Assembly (NCBI RefSeq): GCF_018881905.1
Contig: NZ_JACVPM010000001.1
Coordinates: 372,001-436,000 of the forward strand
Source of the DNA: Polynucleobacter sp. MG-27-Goln-C1
Lineage (GTDB): Bacteria; Pseudomonadota; Gammaproteobacteria; Burkholderiales; Burkholderiaceae
Direction: 5' to 3'
Length of the DNA: 64,000 nt
Made by a program: the position numbers and the translations under genes. Position 1 is the first letter of the stretch. Every line of letters begins with the position of its first letter. The notes below the pieces were generated by a model. It searched no databases, was not told where the DNA came from, and was given only the letters and a program-made list of their open reading frames with translations. Of this stretch, positions 17,751-26,403 are shown in pieces.

Positions 17751-18521
17751 ATGCTTCTAAAAGCCCCATTTACAAGACTTGTAGTATTTCTAGCTTTAGC
17801 GCTTTTTGCATCCCTTGGGCTTGCGCAAGAGTCACATTGTAAAAAAACGATTTACCTCACCTTTGATACTGGCAATATGTCTGTTGCTCAGACAGTTGCG
17901 GATGTATTGAATCGTCAAAATATTAAGGCCACTTTTTTTCTGGCAAATGAAAAAACCAGTCGCGGTGATTTTTCTCTAGATGATTCCTGGAAATATTTTT
18001 GGCAAGATCGCGTTCGGGAAGGTCATCATTTTGGTGGCCATACCTTTGACCATCTGTACTTTGTCAAAGATGGTCCCAGTGGAGAGATCTTTGCAAAGCC
18101 GCAGTTTGGACCCAAGGCCGGAGTGACGAGTCTATATAACGAAGCGGGCTATTGCCGAGAAATCAGGCGGGTAGATGAACGATTTAAAGAGTTAACTGGT
18201 AGCAATATTCAGAAGATCTGGCGCGCACCTGGCGGTAAAGCTTCCCCTCGTTCAATTAGGATGGGTAGCCAATGCGGTTACCACCACATCGGCTGGAGCC
18301 CAGCTGGTTTTCTGGGTGATGAGCTGAGTTCACAGACCCACCCAAATCAGATGCTTTTAGATAAAGCGAGCATTCAGCTACAAGATGGCGATATCACCAT
18401 GGCCCATTTAGGCATTTGGTCACGCAAAGACCCTTGGGCGCCAGCCGTCTTAGAGCAACTCATTGTGAATTTGAAGGCTCGCGGCTTCTGTTTTGCAACC
18501 CTGCCAAAACAGGATAAATAA
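17751..18521 (+). CDS. Polysaccharide deacetylase family protein (NodB domain)
   Basis: Protein of 256 aa with a signal peptide (about 1-25, ending GLAQ) and one NodB homology domain. Motif 1 reads TFDTG (Asp39, Thr40) instead of the usual TFDDG, so the first catalytic Asp is kept but the metal-binding Asp is Thr. Motif 2 is HTFDH (His97, His101), motif 3 is RAPGGK, and a late MAHLGIW may serve as the final histidine motif. From memory, TFDTG occurs in a subfamily of these proteins. It may act on peptidoglycan or an exopolysaccharide. It lies 8 bp after the beta-propeller gene. Confidence 0.82.
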   Translation: MLLKAPFTRLVVFLALALFASLGLAQESHCKKTIYLTFDTGNMSVAQTVADVLNRQNIKATFFLANEKTSRGDFSLDDSWKYFWQDRVREGHHFGGHTFDHLYFVKDGPSGEIFAKPQFGPKAGVTSLYNEAGYCREIRRVDERFKELTGSNIQKIWRAPGGKASPRSIRMGSQCGYHHIGWSPAGFLGDELSSQTHPNQMLLDKASIQLQDGDITMAHLGIWSRKDPWAPAVLEQLIVNLKARGFCFATLPKQDK

Positions 18522-18536
18522 GTCACAATTGGATAT

Positions 18537-19514
18537 ATGGATTCCAATCCCTTAATAGCCGCCATCTCATCAGCCTACGCTAGCATGCAAGAGTTCTTGT
18601 TCGCTAATGTAGCGGGACTGATTCTGTATCAATTCGATCTCATGTCGATGGCCGAGGATGTCTTTGATGGTATCGATTGGTTTTTATTTGGTTGCATTCA
18701 GATCTTGCTAATTGCTGTCATCTTGCGTACGTGGGAAAGATTTTCTCCGGCAGAGATGCAGGAGCGTTTTGCTACAAGCTCTAAGGCAGATATTTTTTAT
18801 ACCTTGTTTCATCGACTGGGTATTTTTCACGGGTTGATCTTTCTCGCCTTATCGGGATTTTTCTTTCAGATCGACTCCGTTTTGCATGACTTCCGATTTG
18901 GCAGGCTCAATGTAGAGTCATGGTGGCCTCCGGTAACATCCATCCCCTTGGTTAGCTTTTGCATCTATTTTGTTTTGTTAGACCTAGTGGAGTATTTATA
19001 TCACCGCGCTTCACATACTTTTAATTGGTGGTGGCAATTACATGCCTTGCATCATAGTCAAACTGTGATGACGGCATGGTCCGACGATCGAAACCATATT
19101 CTCGATAGCATCCTGCATGCAGTCGTGTTCGCTTTCTTTGCATTACTTTTCGGAGTATCTCCGAGTCAATTTATTTTGCTGGTGGTATTGAGTCAGTTTA
19201 TTCAGAGTTGGCAGCACGCCAATCTAAAAATTCATCTTGGGGCCTTCAAATATTTATTGGTATCGCCGATGTATCACCGGATGCATCATGCGGTAGGTTA
19301 TGGCCATGAAGCTAAAGGCAAGCCTGGTGTTCTGGGAGGCTGCAATTTTGGTGTCTTGTTTCCCTGGTGGGACATGATCTTCAATACTGCGATCTTCCCT
19401 AATGAAGTTCATCCTACTGGAGTCAGAGATTTGACTATTTCACCTAATGTATTGCAACAGCAGTGGCAAGGGCTGATGCATTCAGTGCGTGAAATTTTCC
19501 CCAAGACGAAGTAA
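18537..19514 (+). CDS. Sterol desaturase / fatty acid hydroxylase family membrane protein
   Basis: Protein of 325 aa with several hydrophobic helices and the three histidine boxes of the di-iron hydroxylase superfamily: HRASH, HALHH and HRMHH. The second half also has a further conserved His in the GYGHEAKGK loop. The family acts on sterols, fatty acids or other lipids in the membrane. Bacteria of this type rarely make sterols, so a lipid or hopanoid-like substrate is a guess. It starts 15 bp after the deacetylase gene. Confidence 0.85.
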   Translation: MDSNPLIAAISSAYASMQEFLFANVAGLILYQFDLMSMAEDVFDGIDWFLFGCIQILLIAVILRTWERFSPAEMQERFATSSKADIFYTLFHRLGIFHGLIFLALSGFFFQIDSVLHDFRFGRLNVESWWPPVTSIPLVSFCIYFVLLDLVEYLYHRASHTFNWWWQLHALHHSQTVMTAWSDDRNHILDSILHAVVFAFFALLFGVSPSQFILLVVLSQFIQSWQHANLKIHLGAFKYLLVSPMYHRMHHAVGYGHEAKGKPGVLGGCNFGVLFPWWDMIFNTAIFPNEVHPTGVRDLTISPNVLQQQWQGLMHSVREIFPKTK

Positions 19515-19547
19515 TAAACAGCAGTTCACACGCAGCAATGGAAATCT

Positions 19548-20417
19548 ATGGATAGCATGCAGCAGGTTTTTAAGTCTTTTGGCTTGGCTTTAGTTGGCAC
19601 GATGCATCCCAAAATGCTCTGGCTAAGTCTGCGCCCATTTTTGATCGTTTCTGTCTTATGGGGTTGCTTGATTTGGCTAACCTGGACTCCAGCATTGGAG
19701 ATGCTCAGCATCTTTTTAACAACATCCATGTTTACTAGCTGGATTCAGGATGGTTTGATTTGGGCTGGGTTTGAAAATGCACGTGCATGGATTGCGCCAC
19801 TATTTTTTGTCATGCTACTCATCCCATTAATCTCGATCAGCTTATTGGTTTTTATCGCCTTCACTACCGTGCCAACGATTGTCAGAGTAGTCACTAGGCA
19901 ACACGCTTATAAAGATCTTGAGCGAAAAAAGGGCGGCGGCTTATTTGGCAGCTTTCTTTACACGATCTGGTCTGCCTTGATCTGCTTGGCATTGGTGATG
20001 TTGACTTTGCCGGTATGGTGGATTCCACCATTGGTGGCGGTCTTGCCGCCATTACTCTGGGGCTGGTTAACCATGCGCTTGATGTCTTATGACGTACTGG
20101 CTCAGCATGCTACTTGTCAAGAGCGCGATAAGCTCTTACATCAACACCGTTGGCCACTATTAGCCATGGGAATTGTTTCAGGAATGCTCGGTGCTGTACC
20201 CACGTTTTTCTGGGCAACCTCAGCATTAGCTTTGGTGTTGTTTCCCATTGTGAGTTTTGTTGCTCTTTGGATTTACTCTTTAATCTTTGTATTTGCTGCG
20301 CTGTGGTTCACGCACTATTTACTTGAGGCATTAAAAGAGATGCGTAGAAACGAGTTTGATCAATCCTTAAATATAGAAGCACGTGTAATTGATATGGAGC
20401 TACCGTACCATGGTTGA
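19548..20417 (+). CDS. EI24 domain-containing membrane protein
   Basis: Protein of 289 aa with about six hydrophobic helices and an EI24/CysZ-like layout: FGLALVGTMHPKMLWLSLRPF near the N-terminus, a central LLIPLISISLLVF stretch, and a paired helix region ending at RVIDMELPYHG. The function of stand-alone bacterial EI24 proteins is unclear; CysZ is a sulfate channel in the same superfamily. Its stop overlaps the start of the CinA-type gene (ATG at 20410, stop ending at 20417), which indicates coupled translation. Confidence 0.75.
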   Translation: MDSMQQVFKSFGLALVGTMHPKMLWLSLRPFLIVSVLWGCLIWLTWTPALEMLSIFLTTSMFTSWIQDGLIWAGFENARAWIAPLFFVMLLIPLISISLLVFIAFTTVPTIVRVVTRQHAYKDLERKKGGGLFGSFLYTIWSALICLALVMLTLPVWWIPPLVAVLPPLLWGWLTMRLMSYDVLAQHATCQERDKLLHQHRWPLLAMGIVSGMLGAVPTFFWATSALALVLFPIVSFVALWIYSLIFVFAALWFTHYLLEALKEMRRNEFDQSLNIEARVIDMELPYHG

Positions 20418-21273
20418 GGTGTCAAAACAGGTCAGCATTGATGCGCCTGAGGTCAAGGCTCGTCGCTTTGGTTTGATTGTGATTGGTGATGAGATTCTGT
20501 CAGGCCGTCGCCAAGATAAACACTTAAGCAAATTAATCGAACTTTTGAATGAACGTGGCTTGAGTCTATCTTGGGCTAAGTATGTTGCAGATGATCCCGA
20601 GCAAATCACCGCAACCCTGAAAGACAGTTTTGCAAGTGGTGATGTTGTTTTCAGCACTGGTGGAATTGGCGCTACTCCTGACGACCATACGCGGCAGTGC
20701 GCTGCTTTGGCGCTGGGTACGAAAACCGAACTGCATCCAACTGCGCAAGAATTGATCGCAGGGCGCATCCAATCTATGGCAGAAGGGGATCCTCTAAAAG
20801 CGGATCTCAACACTCCTGAAAATCAACACCGCTTCAAGATGGGTGAGTTCCCAATTGGGAGTGACATCATCCCGAATCCCTACAACCAGATTCCTGGCTT
20901 TTGTATTCGTGAGCACTACTTTGTCCCTGGCTTTCCGGTGATGGCTGCCCCCATGATGGCTTGGTGTCTTGATACCCATTATCAAAAGCTGTTTCATCGT
21001 GAAAACTGGGCAGAGCAGAGCTTTATTGTTCCCAAGGGTATTGAGTCAGTCTTAACGCCTTTGATGGAGCGTATTGAAGCCACATTCTCCGGCGTGAAGG
21101 TTTTTAGTCTTCCATCCGTTGGAGACGCCTCTAGGGGTGGCGTTTATGCCGAACGTCATATTGAGTTGGGCATTAAGGGCAATTCAAACTTGCTTGATAG
21201 CGCTTGGATTGCTTTGCGTACAGGTACCCAGGCGCTGGGTTACGTAATTCATGATATTTCTAAACCAGACTAA
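20410..21273 (+). CDS. CinA-like molybdopterin-binding domain protein
   Basis: Protein of 287 aa with the MoCF_biosynth fold shared by CinA and MoaB/MogA: GLIVIGDEILSGRRQDKHL near the N-terminus, and FSTGGIGATPDDHTRQC as the characteristic glycine-rich motif. The length and lack of the C-terminal PncC/nicotinamide-deamidase domain set it apart from full CinA. Its substrate is unknown. I chose ATG 20410, with GGAG about 11 nt upstream, over an in-frame TTG seven codons earlier. Confidence 0.8.
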   Translation: MVEVSKQVSIDAPEVKARRFGLIVIGDEILSGRRQDKHLSKLIELLNERGLSLSWAKYVADDPEQITATLKDSFASGDVVFSTGGIGATPDDHTRQCAALALGTKTELHPTAQELIAGRIQSMAEGDPLKADLNTPENQHRFKMGEFPIGSDIIPNPYNQIPGFCIREHYFVPGFPVMAAPMMAWCLDTHYQKLFHRENWAEQSFIVPKGIESVLTPLMERIEATFSGVKVFSLPSVGDASRGGVYAERHIELGIKGNSNLLDSAWIALRTGTQALGYVIHDISKPD

Positions 21274-21288
21274 GCACTACTTTGGTGC
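21274..21288 (+). promoter_or_regulatory. Distal NtrC-type binding site
   Basis: GCACTACTTTGGTGC matches the GCAC-N7-GTGC core of NtrC enhancer sites. It lies 190 bp upstream of glnA, immediately after the previous gene, and 52 bp (about five helical turns) from a second site of the same form. Confidence 0.6.
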
Positions 21289-21325
21289 AAATATAGTATT
21301 TTTTAGCATTTTGAGGGGTATTTCA

Positions 21326-21340
21326 GCACTTAATTAGTGC
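21326..21340 (+). promoter_or_regulatory. Proximal NtrC-type binding site
   Basis: GCACTTAATTAGTGC is again GCAC-N7-GTGC and forms a palindrome. It lies 50 bp upstream of a sigma-54-like -24/-12 candidate. Paired sites on the same helical face fit cooperative NtrC binding in front of glnA. Confidence 0.6.
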
Positions 21341-21390
21341 AATAATGACTGTTCCCGTTTGTTTGCTTCAGTAAATTAGATACATCCCAA

Positions 21391-21406
21391 GGGCATATTT
21401 GATGCC
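21391..21406 (+). promoter_or_regulatory. Possible sigma-54 (-24/-12) promoter of glnA
   Basis: GG at 21392-21393 and GC at 21404-21405 are separated by exactly 10 bp, with CA following the GG. The invariant GG/GC pair is right, but the rest of the TGGCAC-N5-TTGC consensus is poor. The candidate therefore rests on spacing and on the upstream NtrC-type sites. Confidence 0.35.
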
Positions 21407-21470
21407 TGGAATAAACAAGGGTGTACACCTTAGGTTTGTATTCCGAATTTAGTTAATAGAGGAGATTTGC

Positions 21471-22886
21471 ATGACGAAGACCGTCGCTGATGTGATGAAG
21501 TTGGTTAAAGAGAAAGAATGTACTTTCGTTGATTTCCGCTTTGTAGATACAAAGGGTAAAGAGCAGCACACAACGGTACCTATTTCTGCATTTGACGAAG
21601 ACAAATTTGAGAGCGGTCATGCATTTGACGGCTCATCTATTGCTGGTTGGAAGGGTATTGAAGCTTCTGACATGTTGTTGATGCCTGATCCAACAGCTTG
21701 CTATATCGACCCATTCTATGAAGAGCCAACATTGGTCATCACATGTGATGTGATCGAGCCTTCAGATGGCAAAGGTTACGACCGTGATCCACGTTCGATT
21801 GCTAAACGTGCTGAGTCATATTTGAAAAGCACTGGCATTGGCGATACAGCCTATTTTGGTCCAGAGCCAGAATTCTTTATTTTTGACGGCGTCCGTTGGG
21901 GTGCTGACATGCAAGGTTGTTTCGTTAAGGTGGATTCTGAAGAGGCTCCATGGTCTTCAGCTGCTGAAATCGAAGGTGGTAATACTGGTCACCGTCCAGG
22001 TAAAAAAGGCGGCTACTTCCCAGTTGCTCCAGTAGATACATTCCAAGACATGCGTTCTGAAATGTGTTTGATCCTCGAATCTTTAGGCATTCCTGTCGAA
22101 GTGCATCACCATGAAGTTGCTGGCCAAGGTCAAAACGAATTGGGTACTAAGTTCAGCACTTTAGTTGAGCGCGCTGACTGGACTATCTGGCAGAAATACG
22201 TAGTTCAAAACGTTGCACACGCATACGGCAAGACAGCTACATTTATGCCTAAGCCTATCGTTGGTGATAACGGTTCTGGTATGCACGTTCACCAATCTAT
22301 TTGGAAAAATGGCGAGAACTTGTTTGCTGGTAACGGCTATGCTGGCTTGTCAGAATTCGCGTTGTTCTACATTGGCGGCATCATTAAGCACGCTAAAGCA
22401 TTGAACGCAATTACTAACCCAGGTACAAACTCATACAAGCGTTTGGTTCCAGGTTTTGAGGCTCCAGTGAAGTTGGCTTACTCAGCACGTAACCGTTCTG
22501 CTTCGATTCGTATTCCACACGTTTCTAGTCCTAAGGGTCGTCGTATTGAGACTCGCTTCCCTGATCCATTGGCTAACCCATACCTCTGCTTCTCAGCATT
22601 GATGATGGCCGGTTTAGATGGTATTCAAAACAAGATTCATCCAGGTGAAGCTGCCGACAAGAACTTGTATGACTTGCCACCAGAAGAAGATGCAAAGATC
22701 CCAACCGTTTGTGCAAGCTTGGAAGAAGCATTAGAAGCCTTGAACAAAGACCGTGAGTTCTTGACTCGTGGTGGTGTCTTTACAGACTCTATGATCGACG
22801 CATATATCGCTTTGAAGATGGAAGATGTCACACGTTTCCGTATGACTACTCATCCGATCGAATTCGATATGTACTACTCCCTGTAA
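21471..22886 (+). CDS. glnA: Glutamine synthetase, type I
   Basis: GS-I of 471 aa that makes glutamine from glutamate, ammonia and ATP as a dodecamer. Visible are the beta-grasp N-terminal region with FDGSSIAGW, the metal-binding PEPEFFIFD, the [15 protein letters not shown] region, and [13 protein letters not shown]. The adenylylation site Tyr400 lies in NLYDLPPEE, so activity is expected to be controlled by GlnE. GAGGAG precedes the ATG. NtrC-type sites lie upstream. ntrB starts 11 bp downstream without an intervening terminator, but a terminator hairpin lies inside ntrB. Confidence 0.97.
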   Translation: MTKTVADVMKLVKEKECTFVDFRFVDTKGKEQHTTVPISAFDEDKFESGHAFDGSSIAGWKGIEASDMLLMPDPTACYIDPFYEEPTLVITCDVIEPSDGKGYDRDPRSIAKRAESYLKSTGIGDTAYFGPEPEFFIFDGVRWGADMQGCFVKVDSEEAPWSSAAEIEGGNTGHRPGKKGGYFPVAPVDTFQDMRSEMCLILESLGIPVEVHHHEVAGQGQNELGTKFSTLVERADWTIWQKYVVQNVAHAYGKTATFMPKPIVGDNGSGMHVHQSIWKNGENLFAGNGYAGLSEFALFYIGGIIKHAKALNAITNPGTNSYKRLVPGFEAPVKLAYSARNRSASIRIPHVSSPKGRRIETRFPDPLANPYLCFSALMMAGLDGIQNKIHPGEAADKNLYDLPPEEDAKIPTVCASLEEALEALNKDREFLTRGGVFTDSMIDAYIALKMEDVTRFRMTTHPIEFDMYYSL

Positions 22887-22897
22887 GCGAAGGAGAA

Positions 22898-24034
22898 ATG
22901 TTGAGCGCAGGTCTGTTGCGCAATTCGTTTAAAGGGGCAGCTTCGGCTGCTCCTTTTTTTCCGACATTGCTTGATCAGATGCCCAATGCCATTGTGGTAT
23001 TTGAGGCTGAGAACCAACAATTGGTTTACGTAAACCCGGCTGCAGAGTCTGCGCTGGATCTCTCGCGTAAATCTCTTGAGGGTCAGTCTGTGCACAACTT
23101 ATTTGGTGATAACCAATCTATTAAACGCATGATCGAGGAAGTGAAAGCAGGCCATGTGTCTGCTCAACGCCAAGAGATGGTGCTGCATTCCTTACCAGGT
23201 AGCATCCATCAAGAGTCGATTCCTGCGCACGTGGTTGTAGCTAGTCTTGAGGATCCAACTCTGATCATGATGGAATGGTTTCCGATTGATCAACAGTTAC
23301 GAAGTGAGCGTGACGAACGTGTCACTCAGCAAGTTGAAGCAAATAAGCAGTTAATGCGCAACCTAGCGCATGAGATTAAAAATCCTTTGGGTGGCATAAG
23401 AGGTGCCGCTCAACTGCTGGAGTTTGAACTTCCAGAAAAAGGCTTGCGTGAATACACCCAAGTCATCATTAAAGAATCTGATCGCCTGCAGAACTTGGTA
23501 GATAGATTGCTCGCCCCGCATCGCAAGGCGCACGCTATGGAGTCCTTTAATGTCCACGAGGCATTGGAGCGCGTACGCAGCTTGGTCTTGGCAGAGTTTC
23601 CAAAAGGTTTACGAATTATTCGTAACTACGACACCAGCCTTCCTGAGGTTCTGGGTGATCGGGAGCAGTTGATTCAGGCAGTCCTAAATATTGCTCACAA
23701 TGCTGCTCAAGCTCTCTCAGAGGAAATACAGCAAGGTATCGCCCAAATTGAATTGAAAACGAGGGTGGCTCGCTCCGTAACTATTTCGAAGCATCGCTAC
23801 AAGATGGCGATGGACTTGCACGTAATTGATAACGGCCCCGGTATTCCAGAAGATATCCGCGAGCGTATTTTCTTTCCATTAGTTTCTGGCAGGGATGGTG
23901 GCAGCGGTCTTGGGCTCACTCTGGCGCAAACTTTTGTACAGCAGCATCAAGGCTTCATTGCCTGTGACAGCTGTCCTGGACGGACTGACTTCCATATTCA
24001 AATTCCTTACCGTAGGCAGGAGAAAGCATTATGA
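22898..24034 (+). CDS. ntrB: Nitrogen regulation sensor histidine kinase NtrB
   Basis: Soluble kinase/phosphatase of 378 aa that phosphorylates NtrC under nitrogen limitation and is controlled by PII in known systems. A PAS domain (about 25-130, with [18 protein letters not shown]) precedes the dimerisation domain, with phospho-acceptor His in [12 protein letters not shown]. The ATPase domain follows, with [21 protein letters not shown] and [10 protein letters not shown]. The ATG has a strong GAAGGAG 2 nt from the start, which is a little close. The downstream ATG in DQMPNAI would truncate the PAS domain. Codons 12-21 contain a perfect-looking intrinsic terminator. Confidence 0.93.
   Translation: MLSAGLLRNSFKGAASAAPFFPTLLDQMPNAIVVFEAENQQLVYVNPAAESALDLSRKSLEGQSVHNLFGDNQSIKRMIEEVKAGHVSAQRQEMVLHSLPGSIHQESIPAHVVVASLEDPTLIMMEWFPIDQQLRSERDERVTQQVEANKQLMRNLAHEIKNPLGGIRGAAQLLEFELPEKGLREYTQVIIKESDRLQNLVDRLLAPHRKAHAMESFNVHEALERVRSLVLAEFPKGLRIIRNYDTSLPEVLGDREQLIQAVLNIAHNAAQALSEEIQQGIAQIELKTRVARSVTISKHRYKMAMDLHVIDNGPGIPEDIRERIFFPLVSGRDGGSGLGLTLAQTFVQQHQGFIACDSCPGRTDFHIQIPYRRQEKAL
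22931..22960 (+). terminator. Intrinsic terminator/attenuator inside the 5' end of ntrB
   Basis: An 8-bp stem (GGGGCAGC 22934-22941 against GCTGCTCC 22946-22953, one G-U pair) is closed by a C(UUCG)G tetraloop and followed by seven T, with AAA before it. This is a classical Rho-independent terminator located within codons 12-21 of ntrB, 45 nt after the glnA stop. It would limit readthrough from glnA, and ribosomes translating ntrB could melt it. Confidence 0.8.
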
Positions 24035-25482
24035 AACCCGTTTGGATCGTTGATGATGACCAGTCAATTCGTTGGGTGTTAGAGAAGGCGCTGACTCGTG
24101 AGAATATTCCCCATAAAAGCTTTTCTAATCCCAATGATGTTCTCAATGCATTGGATAAGGAGGCTCCACAAGTATTGATTTCTGACATTCGGATGCCACG
24201 CGGCAACGGTTTAGATCTTTTGCAAAATGTCAAAGAAACTCATCCAATGCTGCCGGTCATCATCATGACGGCATACTCGGATTTGGATTCAGCTGTTTCA
24301 TCTTTTCAAGGTGGAGCATTTGAATACCTTACCAAGCCATTTGATATTGATAAAGCGGTAGAGTTGATTCGTCGTGCCATGGAGCAGAGTGAGCGCAATC
24401 AATCTGGCAATAAAGAAATGAATGGCTGGAGACAGGACTCCACTGAAATTATTGGCCAAGCTCCCGCAATGCAGGAAGTTTTCAGAGCCATCGGTCGTTT
24501 GGCTCAGTCACATTCAACAGTCTTGATTACTGGTGAATCTGGTACTGGCAAAGAGTTGGTTGCCCAAGCTTTGCATAAACATAGCCCCCGCGCTAAGGGC
24601 CCATTTGTGGCTTTTAGTACTGCTGCAGTGCCTAAGGATTTATTGGAGTCAGAGTTATTTGGTCATGAGCGCGGAGCATTTCCCGGTGCATTAACTTTGC
24701 GTCGTGGACGTTTTGAGCAGGCTGATGGCGGTACCTTATTTTTGGATGAGATCGGGGATATCCCTTTTGATCTGCAAACCCGTTTATTACGCGCTTTGAC
24801 TGATGGTCATTTTTATCGCGTTGGTGGGCAAGATCCCATCAAGGCAAATGTCCGCATCATTGCATCGACCCATCAAAATTTAGAGGCTCGTGTTGCTGCC
24901 GGTGCTTTCCGCGAAGATTTACTACATCGCTTAAATGTGATTCGTTTGCGGATGCCTGCCTTGCGCGAGCGCGCTGAAGATATTCCAGTTCTAGCTCATC
25001 ACTTCATGCTGTCTTGTGCCAAGTCTTTAGGTGTAGAACCCAAAAAACTGTCGGATGATGTCTTAAAAGAAATCGGCGTTATGCCATTTTCAGGAAATGT
25101 GCGCCAATTAGAAAACCTCTGCCATTGGTTAACAGTAATGACCCCATCCAATGTGATTGGCGTAAGTGATTTACCTGCCGATATTTTGGCGGAAGCTGGT
25201 GAGCAACCTGTTTTATTGCAAGGTGAATCTAACCCCTCCGCTCAAGTTGCTATTAGGGGAGCTTCGGTTGATTGGGAGGGTGGCTTAGGTCGTCTGGCGG
25301 TCAAAATGCTTCAAGACGGCGACGCGGAAGTGTATGACGTTCTGTGCTCTAAGTTTGAAAAAGCAGTGCTGCAAGCGGCCCTAGAGGTCACCCGGGGAAG
25401 ACGAGTTGAGGCGGCTCAGCGCCTTGGTATTGGCCGTAATACGATCACCCGAAAATTGCAGGAGCTCGGCATTGATGGCTGA
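24031..25482 (+). CDS. ntrC: Nitrogen regulation response regulator NtrC
   Basis: Protein of 483 aa. The receiver domain (1-120) has acidic residues Asp8-Asp10, phospho-acceptor Asp52 and Lys102. The AAA+ domain (about 138-370) carries Walker A GESGTGKE (168-175) and Walker B FLDEIGD. A Fis-type HTH lies near the C-terminus ([17 protein letters not shown]). The sigma-54-contact loop reads GAFPGA (215-220) instead of GAFTGA, a change at the key Thr. The start overlaps the ntrB stop by 4 nt (ATGA), so translation is coupled. The xth start lies inside its last codons. Confidence 0.93.
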   Translation: MKPVWIVDDDQSIRWVLEKALTRENIPHKSFSNPNDVLNALDKEAPQVLISDIRMPRGNGLDLLQNVKETHPMLPVIIMTAYSDLDSAVSSFQGGAFEYLTKPFDIDKAVELIRRAMEQSERNQSGNKEMNGWRQDSTEIIGQAPAMQEVFRAIGRLAQSHSTVLITGESGTGKELVAQALHKHSPRAKGPFVAFSTAAVPKDLLESELFGHERGAFPGALTLRRGRFEQADGGTLFLDEIGDIPFDLQTRLLRALTDGHFYRVGGQDPIKANVRIIASTHQNLEARVAAGAFREDLLHRLNVIRLRMPALRERAEDIPVLAHHFMLSCAKSLGVEPKKLSDDVLKEIGVMPFSGNVRQLENLCHWLTVMTPSNVIGVSDLPADILAEAGEQPVLLQGESNPSAQVAIRGASVDWEGGLGRLAVKMLQDGDAEVYDVLCSKFEKAVLQAALEVTRGRRVEAAQRLGIGRNTITRKLQELGIDG

Positions 25483-26323
25483 GTCGATTCGAATAGCGGC
25501 CTGGAACGTCAATTCTTTAAAGGTTCGCTTGCCTCATGTTTTAAAGTGGCTCCAGGATCAAGAGAAAGCTAAAAAACCTATTGATGCGCTATGTCTGCAG
25601 GAGTTAAAGCTGACGGATGATAAGTATCCGCACAAAGAGCTAGAAGAGGCGGGATACATCAGTATTGCTGCCGGACAAAAGACCTATAACGGTGTGGCCA
25701 TCATTGTTCGCAAAGCTGCATTAGCATCGATTGCTACGGATCATGAAACAACTTTCCTTAAGTCAATCAGAAACATTCCCGGCAATATTGATGAACAACA
25801 GCGTATCTTAGCTGCTACTGTGTGCTTCAAAGGAATGCAACCCATTCGCCTAGTCTCGGCATATTTTCCTAATGGACAATCACTTGATAGCGATAAATTC
25901 CAATATAAGTTGGGATGGCTTACAGCGCTTGAAGATTGGTTAAAGGAAGAGTTATATCAAAATACCCGTTTAGCACTCTTAGGCGACTTTAATATCGCTC
26001 CTACAGACGAAGATGTGCATGATCCATCCAAGTGGATTGGTCAGAATCTTGTATCCCCTCAAGAGCGGGGCGCATTTCAGCGTTTATTGAATTTAGGCTT
26101 AACGGATTCCTTCAGGATGTTTGAGCAGGCGCCTAAATCATTTAGCTGGTGGGATTACCGCATGATGGGTTTTAGAAGAAACGCTGGCATGCGGATTGAT
26201 CACATTCTCCTAAGTGAAACATTGAAAGAGCAATGTAGCGCCAGCATTGTGGATAAGGAACCCAGAACCTGGGAGCAGCCTTCTGACCATGCTCCAGTGA
26301 TTGCGGAGATTAAAAAGTCTTAA
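25475..26323 (+). CDS. xth: Exodeoxyribonuclease III
   Basis: Exonuclease III family enzyme of 282 aa acting as AP endonuclease and 3'-exonuclease in base excision repair. Motifs are AAWNVNSLKVRL at the N-terminus, CLQELKLTD with the metal-binding Glu, GDFNIAPTDEDVHD, and the terminal SDHAPVIAE with the catalytic Asp-His pair. ATG 25475 gives the standard N-terminus and overlaps the ntrC stop by 8 nt, with GGAG upstream. The longer frame begins inside ntrC and adds a non-homologous leader. Confidence 0.94.
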   Translation: MAESIRIAAWNVNSLKVRLPHVLKWLQDQEKAKKPIDALCLQELKLTDDKYPHKELEEAGYISIAAGQKTYNGVAIIVRKAALASIATDHETTFLKSIRNIPGNIDEQQRILAATVCFKGMQPIRLVSAYFPNGQSLDSDKFQYKLGWLTALEDWLKEELYQNTRLALLGDFNIAPTDEDVHDPSKWIGQNLVSPQERGAFQRLLNLGLTDSFRMFEQAPKSFSWWDYRMMGFRRNAGMRIDHILLSETLKEQCSASIVDKEPRTWEQPSDHAPVIAEIKKS

Positions 26324-26403
26324 TCTGGGGGTCTAGCGCTTGCGTTAGGACGACATTCTGAATCTTGCTTTATTCTTAATAGAATCTGTAACAGAATCCT
26401 TAA

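Noticed and set aside
20400..20813. 137-aa minus-strand frame
   Set aside because: Antisense shadow of the CinA-like gene with no recognisable motifs.
21343..21362. TGTTCCC...TTTGC as a sigma-54 promoter of glnA
   Set aside because: The invariant GG is missing and the spacing to GC is wrong. The 21391-21406 candidate keeps both.
26372..26385. ATTCT-TAAT-AGAAT inverted repeat before the efflux operon
   Set aside because: Arms are only 5 bp in AT-rich DNA and no local repressor gene exists, so it is too weak to call an operator.
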